Positions 25,601 through 33,952 of a stretch of DNA of 64,000 bases are shown piece by piece. The stretch comes from DALYJJ01 sp033763935 (GTDB lineage Bacteria; Acidobacteriota; Terriglobia; Bryobacterales; Bryobacteraceae). The stretch lies in NCBI GenBank assembly GCA_033763935.1, contig JANRJO010000037.1, positions 31,545-95,544 on the forward strand. Direction: 5' to 3'. The notes beneath the pieces are model-generated. The model was given only the letters and a program-made list of their open reading frames with translations. It was not told the origin of the DNA and ran no database searches. Both the position numbers and the translations under genes were made by a program. Each line of letters opens with the position of its first letter. The first letter of the stretch is position 1.

Positions 25601-25768
25601 CTGACGGAGCGCATCAACATGCAGTTGCGCGCCGACTTCTTCAACCTGACCAACACGCGCAATTTCGGCATTCCGGATGCCCGTATCAATTCCGCTGCGT
25701 TCCTGAACCAGTGGAATACGGACGGCGGCCGGCGCCGGATTCAGATCGGTACCCGGTTCGTGTTCTAA
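22637..25768 (+). CDS. Oar-like TonB-dependent outer-membrane receptor (2)
   Basis: The 1043-residue protein starts with a signal peptide (LALLCVGLLLAGIPLLAQ). A carboxypeptidase-regulatory-like domain follows at about 22-100 (ADILGTVTDPSNAAVADAKV). The plug-like region contains ELPLAPNRNILNLALSVPGV and RVRSNNFMIDGQDSNDPS, and the barrel runs to the C-terminal RIQIGTRFVF with the terminal Phe needed for outer-membrane insertion. It is first of three tandem receptors of the same type, each separately terminated. TonB energises ligand uptake in this class; the ligand is not predictable. No SusD-like lipoprotein or glycosidase is adjacent. Confidence 0.93.
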   Translation: MTRLALLCVGLLLAGIPLLAQSTYADILGTVTDPSNAAVADAKVTVRSLDTNATRETTTASDGAFRVRQLPIGSYEVTVEKGGFARYIQGPIVLRLNQNADLTVKLDVTTVSETITVQADAAVINTTNAEVSTSFESKRVSELPLAPNRNILNLALSVPGVSQLSSGQSNFASGGVNFSANGMRVRSNNFMIDGQDSNDPSVTGNQQTINNPDIVAEVRIITNQFLPEYGRSAGSVVSMVTKSGSNEFHGSAFWFYNGNALNSLSNQEVNARVTEVPFLVENQVGGTLGGPVIKNKTFFFTSYQRWTVRQLGFGTTLDGAPTQEGRTILNQFSSRPQVKALLDFLPAAQTPLGRSVAFTANGQTYNVPIGRITGSSSIGQTNHQATGRFDHRFNDSNLLTGRYMVNDDFTGGTGQVTPPGLTTISPNRTQSATLSWNKTFSPTIFNELRVSYQRLNSLTNASDDSSQAIPSLEVAELGLVGINAAATRTAIGLAVNLPQFRRNNTYQIQNTTGIIRGSHSFKFGIDFRRVDIVSFFGPTARGSVSYDTMQRLIDDVATVATINATLPGGDVIWPFKQYDYYMFFQDEWRVNRKFTLTYGLRYETPGPSLESLVPINNRIVAAAGNNEEFRLINRPPRDWNNLAPRIGFNYRLLENTVIRGGYARSYDHNFVNLTLNVASAFPFLNSVNFISGGVAQNAFVRIQDARRVGVPANPRTANRTILSPDNRSAIAEQFSFQVERELAKDWSTSIGWVGTKGTGLFQTIDENPIVPGSSPAVRVNPNFGVIRNRCNCASSIYHSLQASLNKRLSNNFSMAAHYTWSAFIDNASELFNPNPLADVAVSQDSFNRRAERGRSTFDRPHRFTVNGVWEVPFFREQKGVAGKVLGGWQISPFLTMQSGAPFTVLNGADPGGRLAGISGLVGVAIRPNVATSMDLSSMKVDELRARWVGGERFFTPVTAAAPLGNAGRGILRADGILNMDASFLKNTRLTERINMQLRADFFNLTNTRNFGIPDARINSAAFLNQWNTDGGRRRIQIGTRFVF

Positions 25769-25795
25769 TCGCAGACCGGCAGCGGTAACCGGAAG

Positions 25796-25832
25796 GGCGC
25801 GGGACGGAGAACATCCGGTCCGCGCCTTTTTC
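25796..25832 (+). terminator. intrinsic terminator after receptor 2
   Basis: GGCGCGG (25796-25802) pairs with CCGCGCC (25820-25826) and is followed at once by TTTTTCTGTTT. It lies 28 bp after the receptor stop. Confidence 0.85.
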
Positions 25833-25874
25833 TGTTTGGGGAGCAGCGAATCTTCCTTTACCAATTCGGTTTCT

Positions 25875-25889
25875 TGAATACGATATTCA
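25875..25889. promoter_or_regulatory. 15-bp palindrome TGAATA-CGA-TATTCA
   Basis: Perfect six-base arms around a three-base centre, located just upstream of the TTGATT hexamer for receptor 3. Size and position suit an operator, possibly for an HTH dimer; the owner is unknown. Confidence 0.35.
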
Positions 25890-25894
25890 GACCC

Positions 25895-25922
25895 TTGATT
25901 CTTTGTCTCCGGCCTGTAATAG
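25895..25922 (+). promoter_or_regulatory. possible promoter of Oar-like receptor 3
   Basis: TTGATT (25895-25900), 16 bp, TAATAG (25917-25922), with a TG just before the -10. The leader to the ATG at 26005 would be about 75 bases. Confidence 0.4.
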
Positions 25923-26004
25923 TTGTAAGAACCACATCGACATCGATGTAACGAATCAGGTGGTCGCTGTCCGCTCCCGGGCAGGCACTAAGGCAGGTAT
26001 CGAT

Positions 26005-29000
26005 ATGAATTACTTTTCCCGACGGGCGCTTTTCGCGCTATTCACCATCCTCATTTTGGTAGGCATGCCAGCGGCTGCACAGACCGTCTACGGCTCGCTG
26101 GCGGGCACGGTTTACGACGCATCGAATGCCGTCATCTCGGCCGCCACCGTTACCATTCGCGGCGTGGACACGGGGTTCACGCGGGAAGTGAAGGCAGACA
26201 CCGTGGGCTTCTGGCGGGCGCCGTCGCTGCTGCCCGGCCGCTACATGATCGAGGTCTCGATGGCGGGATTCGAGAAGGTGATTCGGGGTCCGATCACGGT
26301 AGAGCCGACGGTGGAGCGCGCGGTGGATGTGACGTTGAAGCCGGGTTCGACGACGGAAGTGGTGACGATCACGGAAGAGACGCCGCTGATCGAGGCCACG
26401 CGGGCGCAGATCAGCCGGGGCGTGGAGACGCGGCAGATTCTCGAGTTGCCGGGTTTCAACACGCAGGCGGGATTGGCGCTGTTGCAGCCGGGCGCGGCGC
26501 CCAATCAGAACGGCCGGCCGGGGTCCGGGTTCGTGGTGAACGGGGCACGCTCGCGCTCGAACAACTTCATGCTGGACGGGGCGAACAACAACGACCAATC
26601 GTTGTCGATTCCGACGCAATCGGTGCCGGCGGAGGCGCTGGGCGAGTTCCGCATCGTCACCAACAACTTCTCCGCGGAGTTTGGGCGCAACTCGGGTTCG
26701 GTGGTGCAGCAGACGACTAAAGGCGGCACGAACGAGTTTCACGGGATTGCGCGGTGGTCCTGGAGCGGCAACGGGTACAACGCGCTCCGCACGGGTGAGC
26801 AGCGGACGTTCAACGCACAGAGGGCGGCGGGCCTCAGCGACTACAGCGCACTGCGGAAGTCGCGCGCGGTGAACGTGCAGAACGACATGGTGCTCAGCGG
26901 CGGCGGTCCGATCGTGAAGGACAAGCACTTCTACTTCCTGAGCTATGACCGCAACTGGTACCGCACGTCGGCGGTGCCGATTACCACGGCTTTGTCGCAG
27001 GAATCGATCGCCTTGCTCGAGCAGAACCAGAGCGCGTTCGCTTCGGGGGTAGTGCAGTACATCAAGTCGACGTACCCGATCGCGAACGACCCCACGGCGC
27101 GCGGCACGCAGCGGGTGACGCTACCCGATGGCCGGGCGCTGACGCTGAATATTCAGCAGTACAACCGTGCGACGGCCGAGGGCGGCGCGCTTTCCTATGG
27201 GACGAACAACCATCGTGGTCTGGCGCGCACCGACCACCGGTTCGGCGAGAAAGATACGGTCTCGGCGCGGGTGTTGATCGACCGCTACGACGATCCGGGC
27301 AGCCCGGCGGCGATTCCAATCAACCAGATCGGGCAGGCGACGCGGAACTACAGCGTTACGGGCAATCACGTACGGGTGTTCACGCCGTCGCTGGTCAGCG
27401 AGGCGCGGTTCAGCTACATCAACCGGTCGCTGACGTTCCCGGAGAATCTGCCGGCGCAGTTCCAGGCACCGGGTCTGCCGACGCTCGGCAACCAGAACTA
27501 TCCGCAGTTCCGCAAGCAGAAAGCGTACGAGTGGACCAGCAACTGGTCCTGGACGCGGGGGCGGCACACGATGCGCTTCGGCGGCAACTACATGCTGATC
27601 GACATGAACTCGTTCTTCGCGCCGTCGCTGCGGGGCGTGATTGCGTACCCGAGCTTCAGCGACCTGCTGTTCGATCGCAACGCCACCTTCAGCCAGTACG
27701 CCGGGACGGGCGAGGTGCCGGCGCGGACGCACGAGTTCCAGGGCTTCTTTGGAGACGACTGGCGAGTGACCAGCGAGCTGACGCTGAACCTGGGCATCCG
27801 TTATGAGTACACGAGCGTGCCGTTCGGTTTCTTCTCCGACGCCAAGCCAGACGTCAACAACTGGGCGCCCCGGGTCGGGTTCGCCTGGTCGCCGAAGGCG
27901 CGCAATCTCCTGTTTGGGGACGGGCAGTTCGTCATGCGCGGCGGCTATGCCATTAGTTATGACCAGGTCTTCCAGAACATCCTGCTGAACAACTCCCGCA
28001 ACTACCCGCGCGGTGTTTCGATTTCGGAAGCAAACCTGACGGGCCGTAAGCTGTGGATTCCGGAGAACCGGCCGGCGGCGGTGGCGCCGGAGGAATACGT
28101 TCGCCGCGGCGGCAACCCGCTGACGCTGCCCTACCGGCTCTACTCGCCGAACGAGCGGATTCAGCAGCCGTACAGCCAGCAGCTTTCGCTCGGCATCGAA
28201 CGCCAGTTCGCCCAGAACTACGTGTTCAAGGTGTTCTACGTGGGCACGCGCGGCATCAACCTGGTGCGGGAAGTGGAGCGCAACCTGGGCTTCTTCCAGC
28301 GCGCCATCGACAAGAACCCGACCCTGTACGCGCCGGTGATCGCGGGCATGAAGCCCACGACGGTGTCCGGCCTGGCGGCGCTGCGCGTCGATCCGACGAG
28401 GGGGTCGATCCTGATCGGCGATGGCCTGGCCATGTCGAACTACCACTCGCTGCAGACGACTGTGGAGAAGCGGTTCACGAACGGGCTGCAGTTCCAGGTG
28501 AACTACACCTGGAGCACGTTCATCAGCGAGAGCGACGATATCCTGGGCGGACAGGCGAACCGGACGCTACCGGCGGTCCCGTTCAACCTCAAGCTGGATA
28601 AGGGCCGCTCGGGGTACGATCAGCCGCACCGGCTGGTGGCGAACTACATTTACCAGTTCCCGAACTGGTTCTCTTCGCGGAAGGCGATGAACCGGTTGAT
28701 GGGAGGTTGGCAAATCGCGGGCGTTACCACGCTGAGTCAAGGGACTCCCTACACCATCTTCAACAACTTCAACCCGCTGGGGATTCTGCCGGGGCAGGTG
28801 GGGACTGTAGCGTTCTCCCAACGCGCCAGTTTCAATCCGTCCGGGGCGGAGAAGACGGCGACACCTGCGGCCAATGCGCGGTTCATCGCCGACGCGGCGG
28901 ACAGCGGTGTGATCGGCAACCTCGGGGCGAACACGGAGCGCGTGGGCAACACCTACAGCTTCGACGCGTCGCTCTCGAAGGAGATCAAGTTGTACGGCGA

Positions 29001-29175
29001 ACGTCACCGGATGCAACTCCGGTGGGACGTCCTCAACGTGTTCAATAGGCGGAACTTCTCCACGATACCCAGCAACTTCATCGACAGCAATACCAATCTG
29101 ACGACCTTCATGAACCTGGGGTACACCGACGTGGCAGGGCGAACCATGACCCTGAACTTGCGGTACATCTTCTAG
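26005..29175 (+). CDS. Oar-like TonB-dependent outer-membrane receptor (3)
   Basis: The 1056-residue product begins with a signal peptide (RRALFALFTILILVGMPAAAQ). A frame extending to 25903 exists, but the signal peptide and AGGCAGG upstream favour ATG at 26005. The carboxypeptidase-regulatory-like domain spans about 25-105 (GSLAGTVYDASNAVISAATV), the plug-like region holds ILELPGFNTQAGLALLQPGA and RSRSNNFMLDGANNNDQS, and the barrel ends in MTLNLRYIF. The NNFMLDGANNNDQS type motif is shared with receptors 1 and 2, so the cluster arose by duplication and divergence (inference). Ligand unknown. Confidence 0.93.
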   Translation: MNYFSRRALFALFTILILVGMPAAAQTVYGSLAGTVYDASNAVISAATVTIRGVDTGFTREVKADTVGFWRAPSLLPGRYMIEVSMAGFEKVIRGPITVEPTVERAVDVTLKPGSTTEVVTITEETPLIEATRAQISRGVETRQILELPGFNTQAGLALLQPGAAPNQNGRPGSGFVVNGARSRSNNFMLDGANNNDQSLSIPTQSVPAEALGEFRIVTNNFSAEFGRNSGSVVQQTTKGGTNEFHGIARWSWSGNGYNALRTGEQRTFNAQRAAGLSDYSALRKSRAVNVQNDMVLSGGGPIVKDKHFYFLSYDRNWYRTSAVPITTALSQESIALLEQNQSAFASGVVQYIKSTYPIANDPTARGTQRVTLPDGRALTLNIQQYNRATAEGGALSYGTNNHRGLARTDHRFGEKDTVSARVLIDRYDDPGSPAAIPINQIGQATRNYSVTGNHVRVFTPSLVSEARFSYINRSLTFPENLPAQFQAPGLPTLGNQNYPQFRKQKAYEWTSNWSWTRGRHTMRFGGNYMLIDMNSFFAPSLRGVIAYPSFSDLLFDRNATFSQYAGTGEVPARTHEFQGFFGDDWRVTSELTLNLGIRYEYTSVPFGFFSDAKPDVNNWAPRVGFAWSPKARNLLFGDGQFVMRGGYAISYDQVFQNILLNNSRNYPRGVSISEANLTGRKLWIPENRPAAVAPEEYVRRGGNPLTLPYRLYSPNERIQQPYSQQLSLGIERQFAQNYVFKVFYVGTRGINLVREVERNLGFFQRAIDKNPTLYAPVIAGMKPTTVSGLAALRVDPTRGSILIGDGLAMSNYHSLQTTVEKRFTNGLQFQVNYTWSTFISESDDILGGQANRTLPAVPFNLKLDKGRSGYDQPHRLVANYIYQFPNWFSSRKAMNRLMGGWQIAGVTTLSQGTPYTIFNNFNPLGILPGQVGTVAFSQRASFNPSGAEKTATPAANARFIADAADSGVIGNLGANTERVGNTYSFDASLSKEIKLYGERHRMQLRWDVLNVFNRRNFSTIPSNFIDSNTNLTTFMNLGYTDVAGRTMTLNLRYIF

Positions 29176-29199
29176 TTCCACGCCCAACCTGGCAAGCAG

Positions 29200-29230
29200 A
29201 GCCGCCGGCTGACCCCGGCGGCTTTTTGCT
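29200..29230 (+). terminator. intrinsic terminator after receptor 3
   Basis: AGCCGCCGG (29200-29208) pairs with CCGGCGGCT (29215-29223) over nine bp, followed by TTTTGCTTTT. Confidence 0.88.
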
Positions 29231-29280
29231 TTTCGGTACCAACAGGGTCAGAAACAGTCATTACGTCGTTCTGTTTACAG

Positions 29281-29309
29281 TTGCAAAGTGGTGCACGACT
29301 CCCTACAAT
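29281..29309 (+). promoter_or_regulatory. sigma70-like promoter of Oar-like receptor 4
   Basis: TTGCAA (29281-29286), exactly 17 bp, TACAAT (29304-29309). The same TTGCAA-N17 layout precedes receptor 2. The leader to ATG at 29359 would be about 43 bases. A 12-base string TCGTTCTGTTTA just upstream (29266-29277) recurs at 22595-22606 before receptor 2. Confidence 0.68.
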
Positions 29310-29358
29310 CGGTAAACATCACGGCCGGAAGGGACTTCCAGCCTCTGGGGGTTTTTGC

Positions 29359-32300
29359 ATGACTGAGAATTGGGCACCCAAGGTACTACTGTTGGTCCTT
29401 GTGCTGCTTACATTTGCAAACTTATCGGTGGCGCAGGTCGCCACAGGGCGCATCGAAGGCACGGTGGTCGACCCGGCCGGCGCGGTGGTGCCACAGGCCG
29501 CGGTGACCGCAACGAACACCCGCACGGGCATTGTGCTCACGGTGAAGGCGAACGAACGCGGGCAGTTCATTTTCGCGTCGCTGCCGCCTAGCATTTACAC
29601 CCTCTCTGTTGAGGCGCAAGGCTTTCGCAAGGCGGTGATGGCGAACCTGGAGCTCAACGCGGCGGTCACGATCAACGAGATTATCCGGCTGGAGGTCGGC
29701 TCGCTGACGGAGGCGGTCACGGTGGAAGCCGAGGCGGTGCGCGTGAACACGTCGGACGCGCAGATCGGCCGCAGCGTCACCTTGCGGGACATCGCGACGC
29801 TGCCGCAGCTGGGCCGCGGTCCGCTGGCGATTGCCGTATTCGCGCCGGGCATGTCGATCAATCCGGGCGACGTCACGTTCACGCGCGTGAACGGGACGAG
29901 GCAGGGCTCGAACAACGTTCGTTTGGACGGCATCGACGCGAACGACGCAGTTGTGCCGCGCTTCGGGCTGAGCATGACCTCGGTAAACACGGACTCCGTC
30001 GAGGAGATGCGTGTGATCACCAACGGCGGCAAGGCGGAGTACGGGCGCAACGCCGGCGGCCAGGTCGAGATGATCACCCGCTCCGGCACCAACCAGTTCC
30101 ACGGCAACGCGTTCGAGTTTCTGCGCAACACGAAGCTGAACGCGAATGACTTCTTTAACAACTCGAGCGGCGGTAGGCGGCCGAAGTTCATTCAGAACAT
30201 CTTCGGCGGGTCGTTCGGGGGCCCGGCCATCAAGGACCGCACGTTCTTCTTCGGCAACTACCAGGGACGGCGGACTGCGCAGGAAGTGATCCGCAACCGC
30301 ACGGTGTTGACGCCGGAAGCCAAGCAGGGTTTATTCCGGTGGCGCTCGCCCGGCTCGCAGACGATTCAGAGCTTCAACATTGTGGGTGCTGACCCCACGG
30401 GGCGGGGCATCGATCCGCGGATGCGAGAGATTTTCGGGCTGCTTCCGGCGCCGAACAACTTCGACATCGGCGACGGCCTCAACACGGCCGGCTTCCGCTT
30501 CAACAACCCGGCGGGCAGCCTCGAGGACCAATTCACCATTAAGGCGGACCACAACCTGTGGAGCGGCCACCGGGTGTTCTATCGCCACAGCTGGCAGCGG
30601 AACGACTTCATCGACTCGCTGAACGGAGCAGATGCGACGTTTCCGGGACGGCCTCAGGGCACGCAGGGCGGCCGGCGATGGGGCGTCTCGGCGGGTTCGG
30701 ACTGGATGATCACGCCGACGATCGTTAATGAGTTCCGGCTGGGCTACCAGAGCGCCTCGGTGGCGTTCAACCGTCCGGACCGCCCGCAGGGGCCGGCGGT
30801 GGTGTCGAACCTGTTCACGGACCCGATCAACCCCGCGTTTGCGCAGGGACGCAACTCTCCGGTGTGGGACACGACGAACAACCTGACGCACATTCGCGGC
30901 AAGCACACCCTTAAGGTCGGCTTCCAGCGGCGGCACGTGCTGCAGTACGGCTACAACGATGCGGGCATCTATCCCAACATCACGCTGCCGGCGACGCTGG
31001 CGACGGTGCCTTCGGCGATCGGGCCGACGGGCGCGGCGGTGATCTCTTCGGCCGACCGGCAGCGGTTCGAGTCGCTCTACAATGACGTGCTGGGCCGCGT
31101 TGGGCAGATCTCGCAGACGTTCTACAGCGACCTGGAGAAGTTCCAGGCCGCTGGCACGCCGCGTGTCCGGAACCTGGACTTCAACGACTACGGCCTGTTC
31201 CTGCAGGACGACTGGAAACTGCTTCCGAACCTCACGCTGAACGTCGGCGTTCGCTGGGACTACTATGGGTCTCCGGTGGAGCGCGACCGGCTGCAGGGCA
31301 CGCTCGACCGTCTGGAGGAGATCAACTTCAACGGCCGCATCGACAACTTGCGGATCCAGCGCACGGGCCAGTGGTACAACAACGACTACAACAACCTGGC
31401 CCCGCGTATCGGCTTCTCGTGGGATCCCTTCAAGGACGGGAAGCTGGCGATTCGCGGCAGCTACGGAATCTTCTACGACCGCATCATCGGCGCCACCTCA
31501 AGCCTGGTGGACGGCAACACGCCTGGGTTCGCCCAGCAGGTGCTGACGCAGGCGGGCAACCAGTTCACGGTGGATACGCGCATCGCGCAGAACCCGGCAG
31601 CACCGGCGCAGCCAGCGGCGCCGCTTACGCAGCAGCCGGTGACGCGGCAGACGAGCGTGGTGGTGTTCGATCCGAATCTCGCCACCGGTTACGTGCAGCA
31701 CTTCAACCTGAACATCCAGCGCGAAATCATGCGCAACACGGTGCTGGATGTCGGCTACGTGCGCACCAAGGGCACGAAGCTCTTCACGTGGCTGGACGTG
31801 AATCAGCCGCGCATCTACGGCGACACGCTTGCGGCGATGCGCGAGATCGACGCCTTCCGCGTGAACGGCACAGCGCCCTCGGCAAACAATCCATTCGTGC
31901 GGATGTTCGGCACTCCGGCGGCGGCGGTCACCGGTCTCGGCGCGACGAACCTTGCCCAGGGGTTGGCGGGCACGATCGCCGCGAACGTCGACCAGACACG
32001 GTTCAGCCTGTACCCGAACGCGGGGCTGAACAACTTCTTCATTCGCAACTTCCCGCAGTTCAACCAGGTGATTCTGGCAACGAACAATGGCAGGTCCTGG
32101 TATGACTCGCTCCAGGTCAGCCTGGCGCGGACCGCGGGTTCGCTGAAGTTCCAGGTGAACTACACGTTCAGCAAGGCGTTGGACAACAGCTCGGTAGACG
32201 GCAACGGCTTCACCGCGCCGATCGATAATACCAATCTCGGCCTGAACAAGGCGCGGGGCGATTTCGATCGTCCGCACGCGCTGAACTACAGCGTGATCTG

Positions 32301-32832
32301 GACGCTGCCGATCGGTTCCGGCAAGCTGCTTGGCGGCAACATGCCGGGGTGGGCGGACAAGATCGCCGGCGGGTGGGACCTGGGCGTGCTGGGCATCTGG
32401 CAGAGCGGCTCGCTCTACACCGTGACCAGCGGAAGGCGAACCGGTCCTTCCACGGCCAACACGTGGGCGAACTACTCGGGTGATCGCAGCATCGGCGAGA
32501 TCGAGCGCCGCAACGGGGGCATCTGGCACTTGACCGATGAACAGCGAAACGCCTTCTCGTTCCCCACGTTTGGCGAGCTTGGGAGTTCGGGGCGCAACGC
32601 GTTCCGCGGACCGAAGTACTACAATTTCGACATCTCCATCGTGAAGAAGTTCGGGATGCCGTGGGGCGAAGGGCATTCGGTGCAGTTCCGCGCGGAGCTG
32701 TACAACGCGTTCAACAATGTCCGGTTCGGCAATCCGAACACGAGCATCGTGAACCTGCCGACCTTCGGCCGCATCGACTCGACGGTGGGCGGCGCGCGCA
32801 TCATGCAGATGGCGCTTCGCTACGACTTCTAG
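29359..32832 (+). CDS. Oar-like TonB-dependent outer-membrane receptor (4)
   Basis: The 1157-residue protein is the longest of the set. The signal peptide (KVLLLVLVLLTFANLSVAQ) favours ATG at 29359 over the open extension to 29281, which would contain the promoter. Carboxypeptidase-regulatory-like domain at about 30-110 (GRIEGTVVDPAGAVVPQAAV), plug-like region with ATLPQLGRGPLAIAVFAPGM and RQGSNNVRLDGIDANDAV, barrel to the terminus IMQMALRYDF. A Pro/Ala/Gln insertion (PAAPAQPAAP near residue 750) lies in a predicted extracellular loop. Role as for the other receptors: TonB-driven uptake across the outer membrane, ligand unknown. Confidence 0.93.
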   Translation: MTENWAPKVLLLVLVLLTFANLSVAQVATGRIEGTVVDPAGAVVPQAAVTATNTRTGIVLTVKANERGQFIFASLPPSIYTLSVEAQGFRKAVMANLELNAAVTINEIIRLEVGSLTEAVTVEAEAVRVNTSDAQIGRSVTLRDIATLPQLGRGPLAIAVFAPGMSINPGDVTFTRVNGTRQGSNNVRLDGIDANDAVVPRFGLSMTSVNTDSVEEMRVITNGGKAEYGRNAGGQVEMITRSGTNQFHGNAFEFLRNTKLNANDFFNNSSGGRRPKFIQNIFGGSFGGPAIKDRTFFFGNYQGRRTAQEVIRNRTVLTPEAKQGLFRWRSPGSQTIQSFNIVGADPTGRGIDPRMREIFGLLPAPNNFDIGDGLNTAGFRFNNPAGSLEDQFTIKADHNLWSGHRVFYRHSWQRNDFIDSLNGADATFPGRPQGTQGGRRWGVSAGSDWMITPTIVNEFRLGYQSASVAFNRPDRPQGPAVVSNLFTDPINPAFAQGRNSPVWDTTNNLTHIRGKHTLKVGFQRRHVLQYGYNDAGIYPNITLPATLATVPSAIGPTGAAVISSADRQRFESLYNDVLGRVGQISQTFYSDLEKFQAAGTPRVRNLDFNDYGLFLQDDWKLLPNLTLNVGVRWDYYGSPVERDRLQGTLDRLEEINFNGRIDNLRIQRTGQWYNNDYNNLAPRIGFSWDPFKDGKLAIRGSYGIFYDRIIGATSSLVDGNTPGFAQQVLTQAGNQFTVDTRIAQNPAAPAQPAAPLTQQPVTRQTSVVVFDPNLATGYVQHFNLNIQREIMRNTVLDVGYVRTKGTKLFTWLDVNQPRIYGDTLAAMREIDAFRVNGTAPSANNPFVRMFGTPAAAVTGLGATNLAQGLAGTIAANVDQTRFSLYPNAGLNNFFIRNFPQFNQVILATNNGRSWYDSLQVSLARTAGSLKFQVNYTFSKALDNSSVDGNGFTAPIDNTNLGLNKARGDFDRPHALNYSVIWTLPIGSGKLLGGNMPGWADKIAGGWDLGVLGIWQSGSLYTVTSGRRTGPSTANTWANYSGDRSIGEIERRNGGIWHLTDEQRNAFSFPTFGELGSSGRNAFRGPKYYNFDISIVKKFGMPWGEGHSVQFRAELYNAFNNVRFGNPNTSIVNLPTFGRIDSTVGGARIMQMALRYDF

Positions 32833-32856
32833 TCGAGACCGTTCACCTTGTTTTCC

Positions 32857-32892
32857 GGCCCGCCGCGGTGTTCGCCCCGGCGGGCCTTTTCT
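32857..32892 (+). terminator. intrinsic terminator after receptor 4
   Basis: GGCCCGCCG (32857-32865) pairs with CGGCGGGCC (32878-32886), followed by TTTTCTGTTTT. Confidence 0.87.
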
Positions 32893-32902
32893 GTTTTCGC
32901 GC

Positions 32903-32908
32903 TACAGT
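32903..32908 (+). promoter_or_regulatory. TACAGT -10-like element directly before the Crp-family gene
   Basis: GCTACAGT ends six bases before the TTG start at 32915, so transcription from it would begin about at the start codon (leaderless mRNA). It sits just after the receptor 4 terminator. Confidence 0.35.
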
Positions 32909-32914
32909 TGTGAT

Positions 32915-33610
32915 TTGAGCGAATCGGACATCAGTTCTCTTCGATCGCAGACGTTCGCAAAGACGGCGCTGCTAGGCGGCCTTACGCCGGAGGAGCGCGA
33001 GGGCATCGCGGCGCTGGCGGGAGTGCGGCGGTTCGGTGCAGGGGACACCTTGTTCTATGAGGGCGACGCGTGCGAGGGGCTGTGGGTGATCGGGTCGGGA
33101 TCGGTGAAGATCGTGAAGACGAGTGCGTCGGGCAGGCAGATCACGCTGGCGGTGGAGGCGGCGCCGTCGAGCGTGGCGGAGGTGCCGCTCTTTGACGGAG
33201 GGGCGTACCCGGCGAGCACAGTGGCGCTGACGGACGGGGTGGCGTTTGTGCTGCACAAGCGCGATTTCCAGCGGTTCTGCGAATCGCATCCGCAGGTGCC
33301 GCTGAAGGTGCTGGCGGTGGTGGGGAAGCGGCTGAGGATGCTGGTGCAGTTGATTGAAAGTGTCACGTTCGGGAGCATTCGGCAGCGGGTGGCGCGCGCG
33401 CTGCTGGAGTTTCGCGCCGAGGCGGGGGACGACCGCTTCGCTTTGCCGGTAACGCATGAGGAGTTCGCCAACCGCCTGGGGACGGTGCGGGAGGTGGTGT
33501 CGCGGAACCTCAGCCGGTTCCAGACGGAGGGGATGATCCGGATGGAGAAGGGGCAGTTACAGATCCTGAACCGGTCGGGGCTGGAGAGTGAGGCGGAGGC
33601 GGCGCTGTAG
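32915..33610 (+). CDS. Crp/Fnr-family transcriptional regulator
   Basis: The 231-residue protein has a cyclic-nucleotide-binding-like jelly roll (about 15-130: GAGDTLFYEGDACEGLWVIGSGSVKIVK), a dimer helix (about 130-160) and a winged HTH_Crp domain with THEEFANRLGTVREVVSRNL, where E-x-x-SR is the DNA-contact pattern. The PRAAT-type phosphate-binding Arg of cAMP receptors is absent (YPASTVALTDG), and there is no N-terminal Cys cluster for an iron-sulfur sensor. The effector is therefore unlikely to be cAMP in the E. coli manner. The start is a TTG, there being no in-frame ATG that keeps the full domain. It follows receptor 4 and may control the receptor cluster (inference). Confidence 0.88.
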   Translation: MSESDISSLRSQTFAKTALLGGLTPEEREGIAALAGVRRFGAGDTLFYEGDACEGLWVIGSGSVKIVKTSASGRQITLAVEAAPSSVAEVPLFDGGAYPASTVALTDGVAFVLHKRDFQRFCESHPQVPLKVLAVVGKRLRMLVQLIESVTFGSIRQRVARALLEFRAEAGDDRFALPVTHEEFANRLGTVREVVSRNLSRFQTEGMIRMEKGQLQILNRSGLESEAEAAL

Positions 33611-33619
33611 GGGCTGGGG

Positions 33620-33952
33620 CTACTCGAAAATTGGAATCAGGCGAGCCAGAACCTCGTCGACGAGGACATCGGGTACACGTTCCAGCCTCGTTCCGCCTCG
33701 TGCGGCCAGGTCTAACACTCTGGGTTGATCGCAACGGACGACGCCTGTTGTCTTAGTTCCGCAACCGCTGAGCGGCACAGCAAAGCCGGCGGTGCGGGCG
33801 AACTCGCCGCCGCTGGTGATGGGAACAACCACCGCAGTTCTTGTGAGGGTGTTGAATGGGTCCGCGGAGACAATCAGAACTGGCCTGCGGCCACGCTGCT
33901 CGTGGCCAAACGTAGGATCCAGCGCTACGAGCCAAATTTCGCCACGCTTCAT
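33620..33952 (-). CDS. MazF/PemK-like toxin, probable mRNA endoribonuclease
   Basis: The 110-residue protein matches the MazF/PemK beta-barrel family: MKRGEIWLVALDPTFGHEQ, GRRPVLIVSADPFN, VVVPITSGG and a C-terminal LDEVLARLIPI-like helix. Toxins of this family cut single-stranded RNA at short sequences and stop translation. Start at 33952 is set by the ATGA overlap with the stop of the antitoxin gene; a longer frame to 33991 would lie inside the antitoxin gene. The pair sits downstream of kdsA on the same strand. Confidence 0.88.
   Translation of the reverse strand: MKRGEIWLVALDPTFGHEQRGRRPVLIVSADPFNTLTRTAVVVPITSGGEFARTAGFAVPLSGCGTKTTGVVRCDQPRVLDLAARGGTRLERVPDVLVDEVLARLIPIFE

Noticed and set aside
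22688..25864. 1058-residue minus-strand frame opposite receptor 2
   Set aside because: Shadow of the receptor gene; Arg/His/Val-rich sequence with no domain, and it would include the receptor's terminator.
22637..32832. Receptor trio as a SusCD-type polysaccharide utilisation locus
   Set aside because: No SusD-like lipoprotein, glycoside hydrolase or hybrid sensor is present; the receptors are Oar-like and separately terminated.
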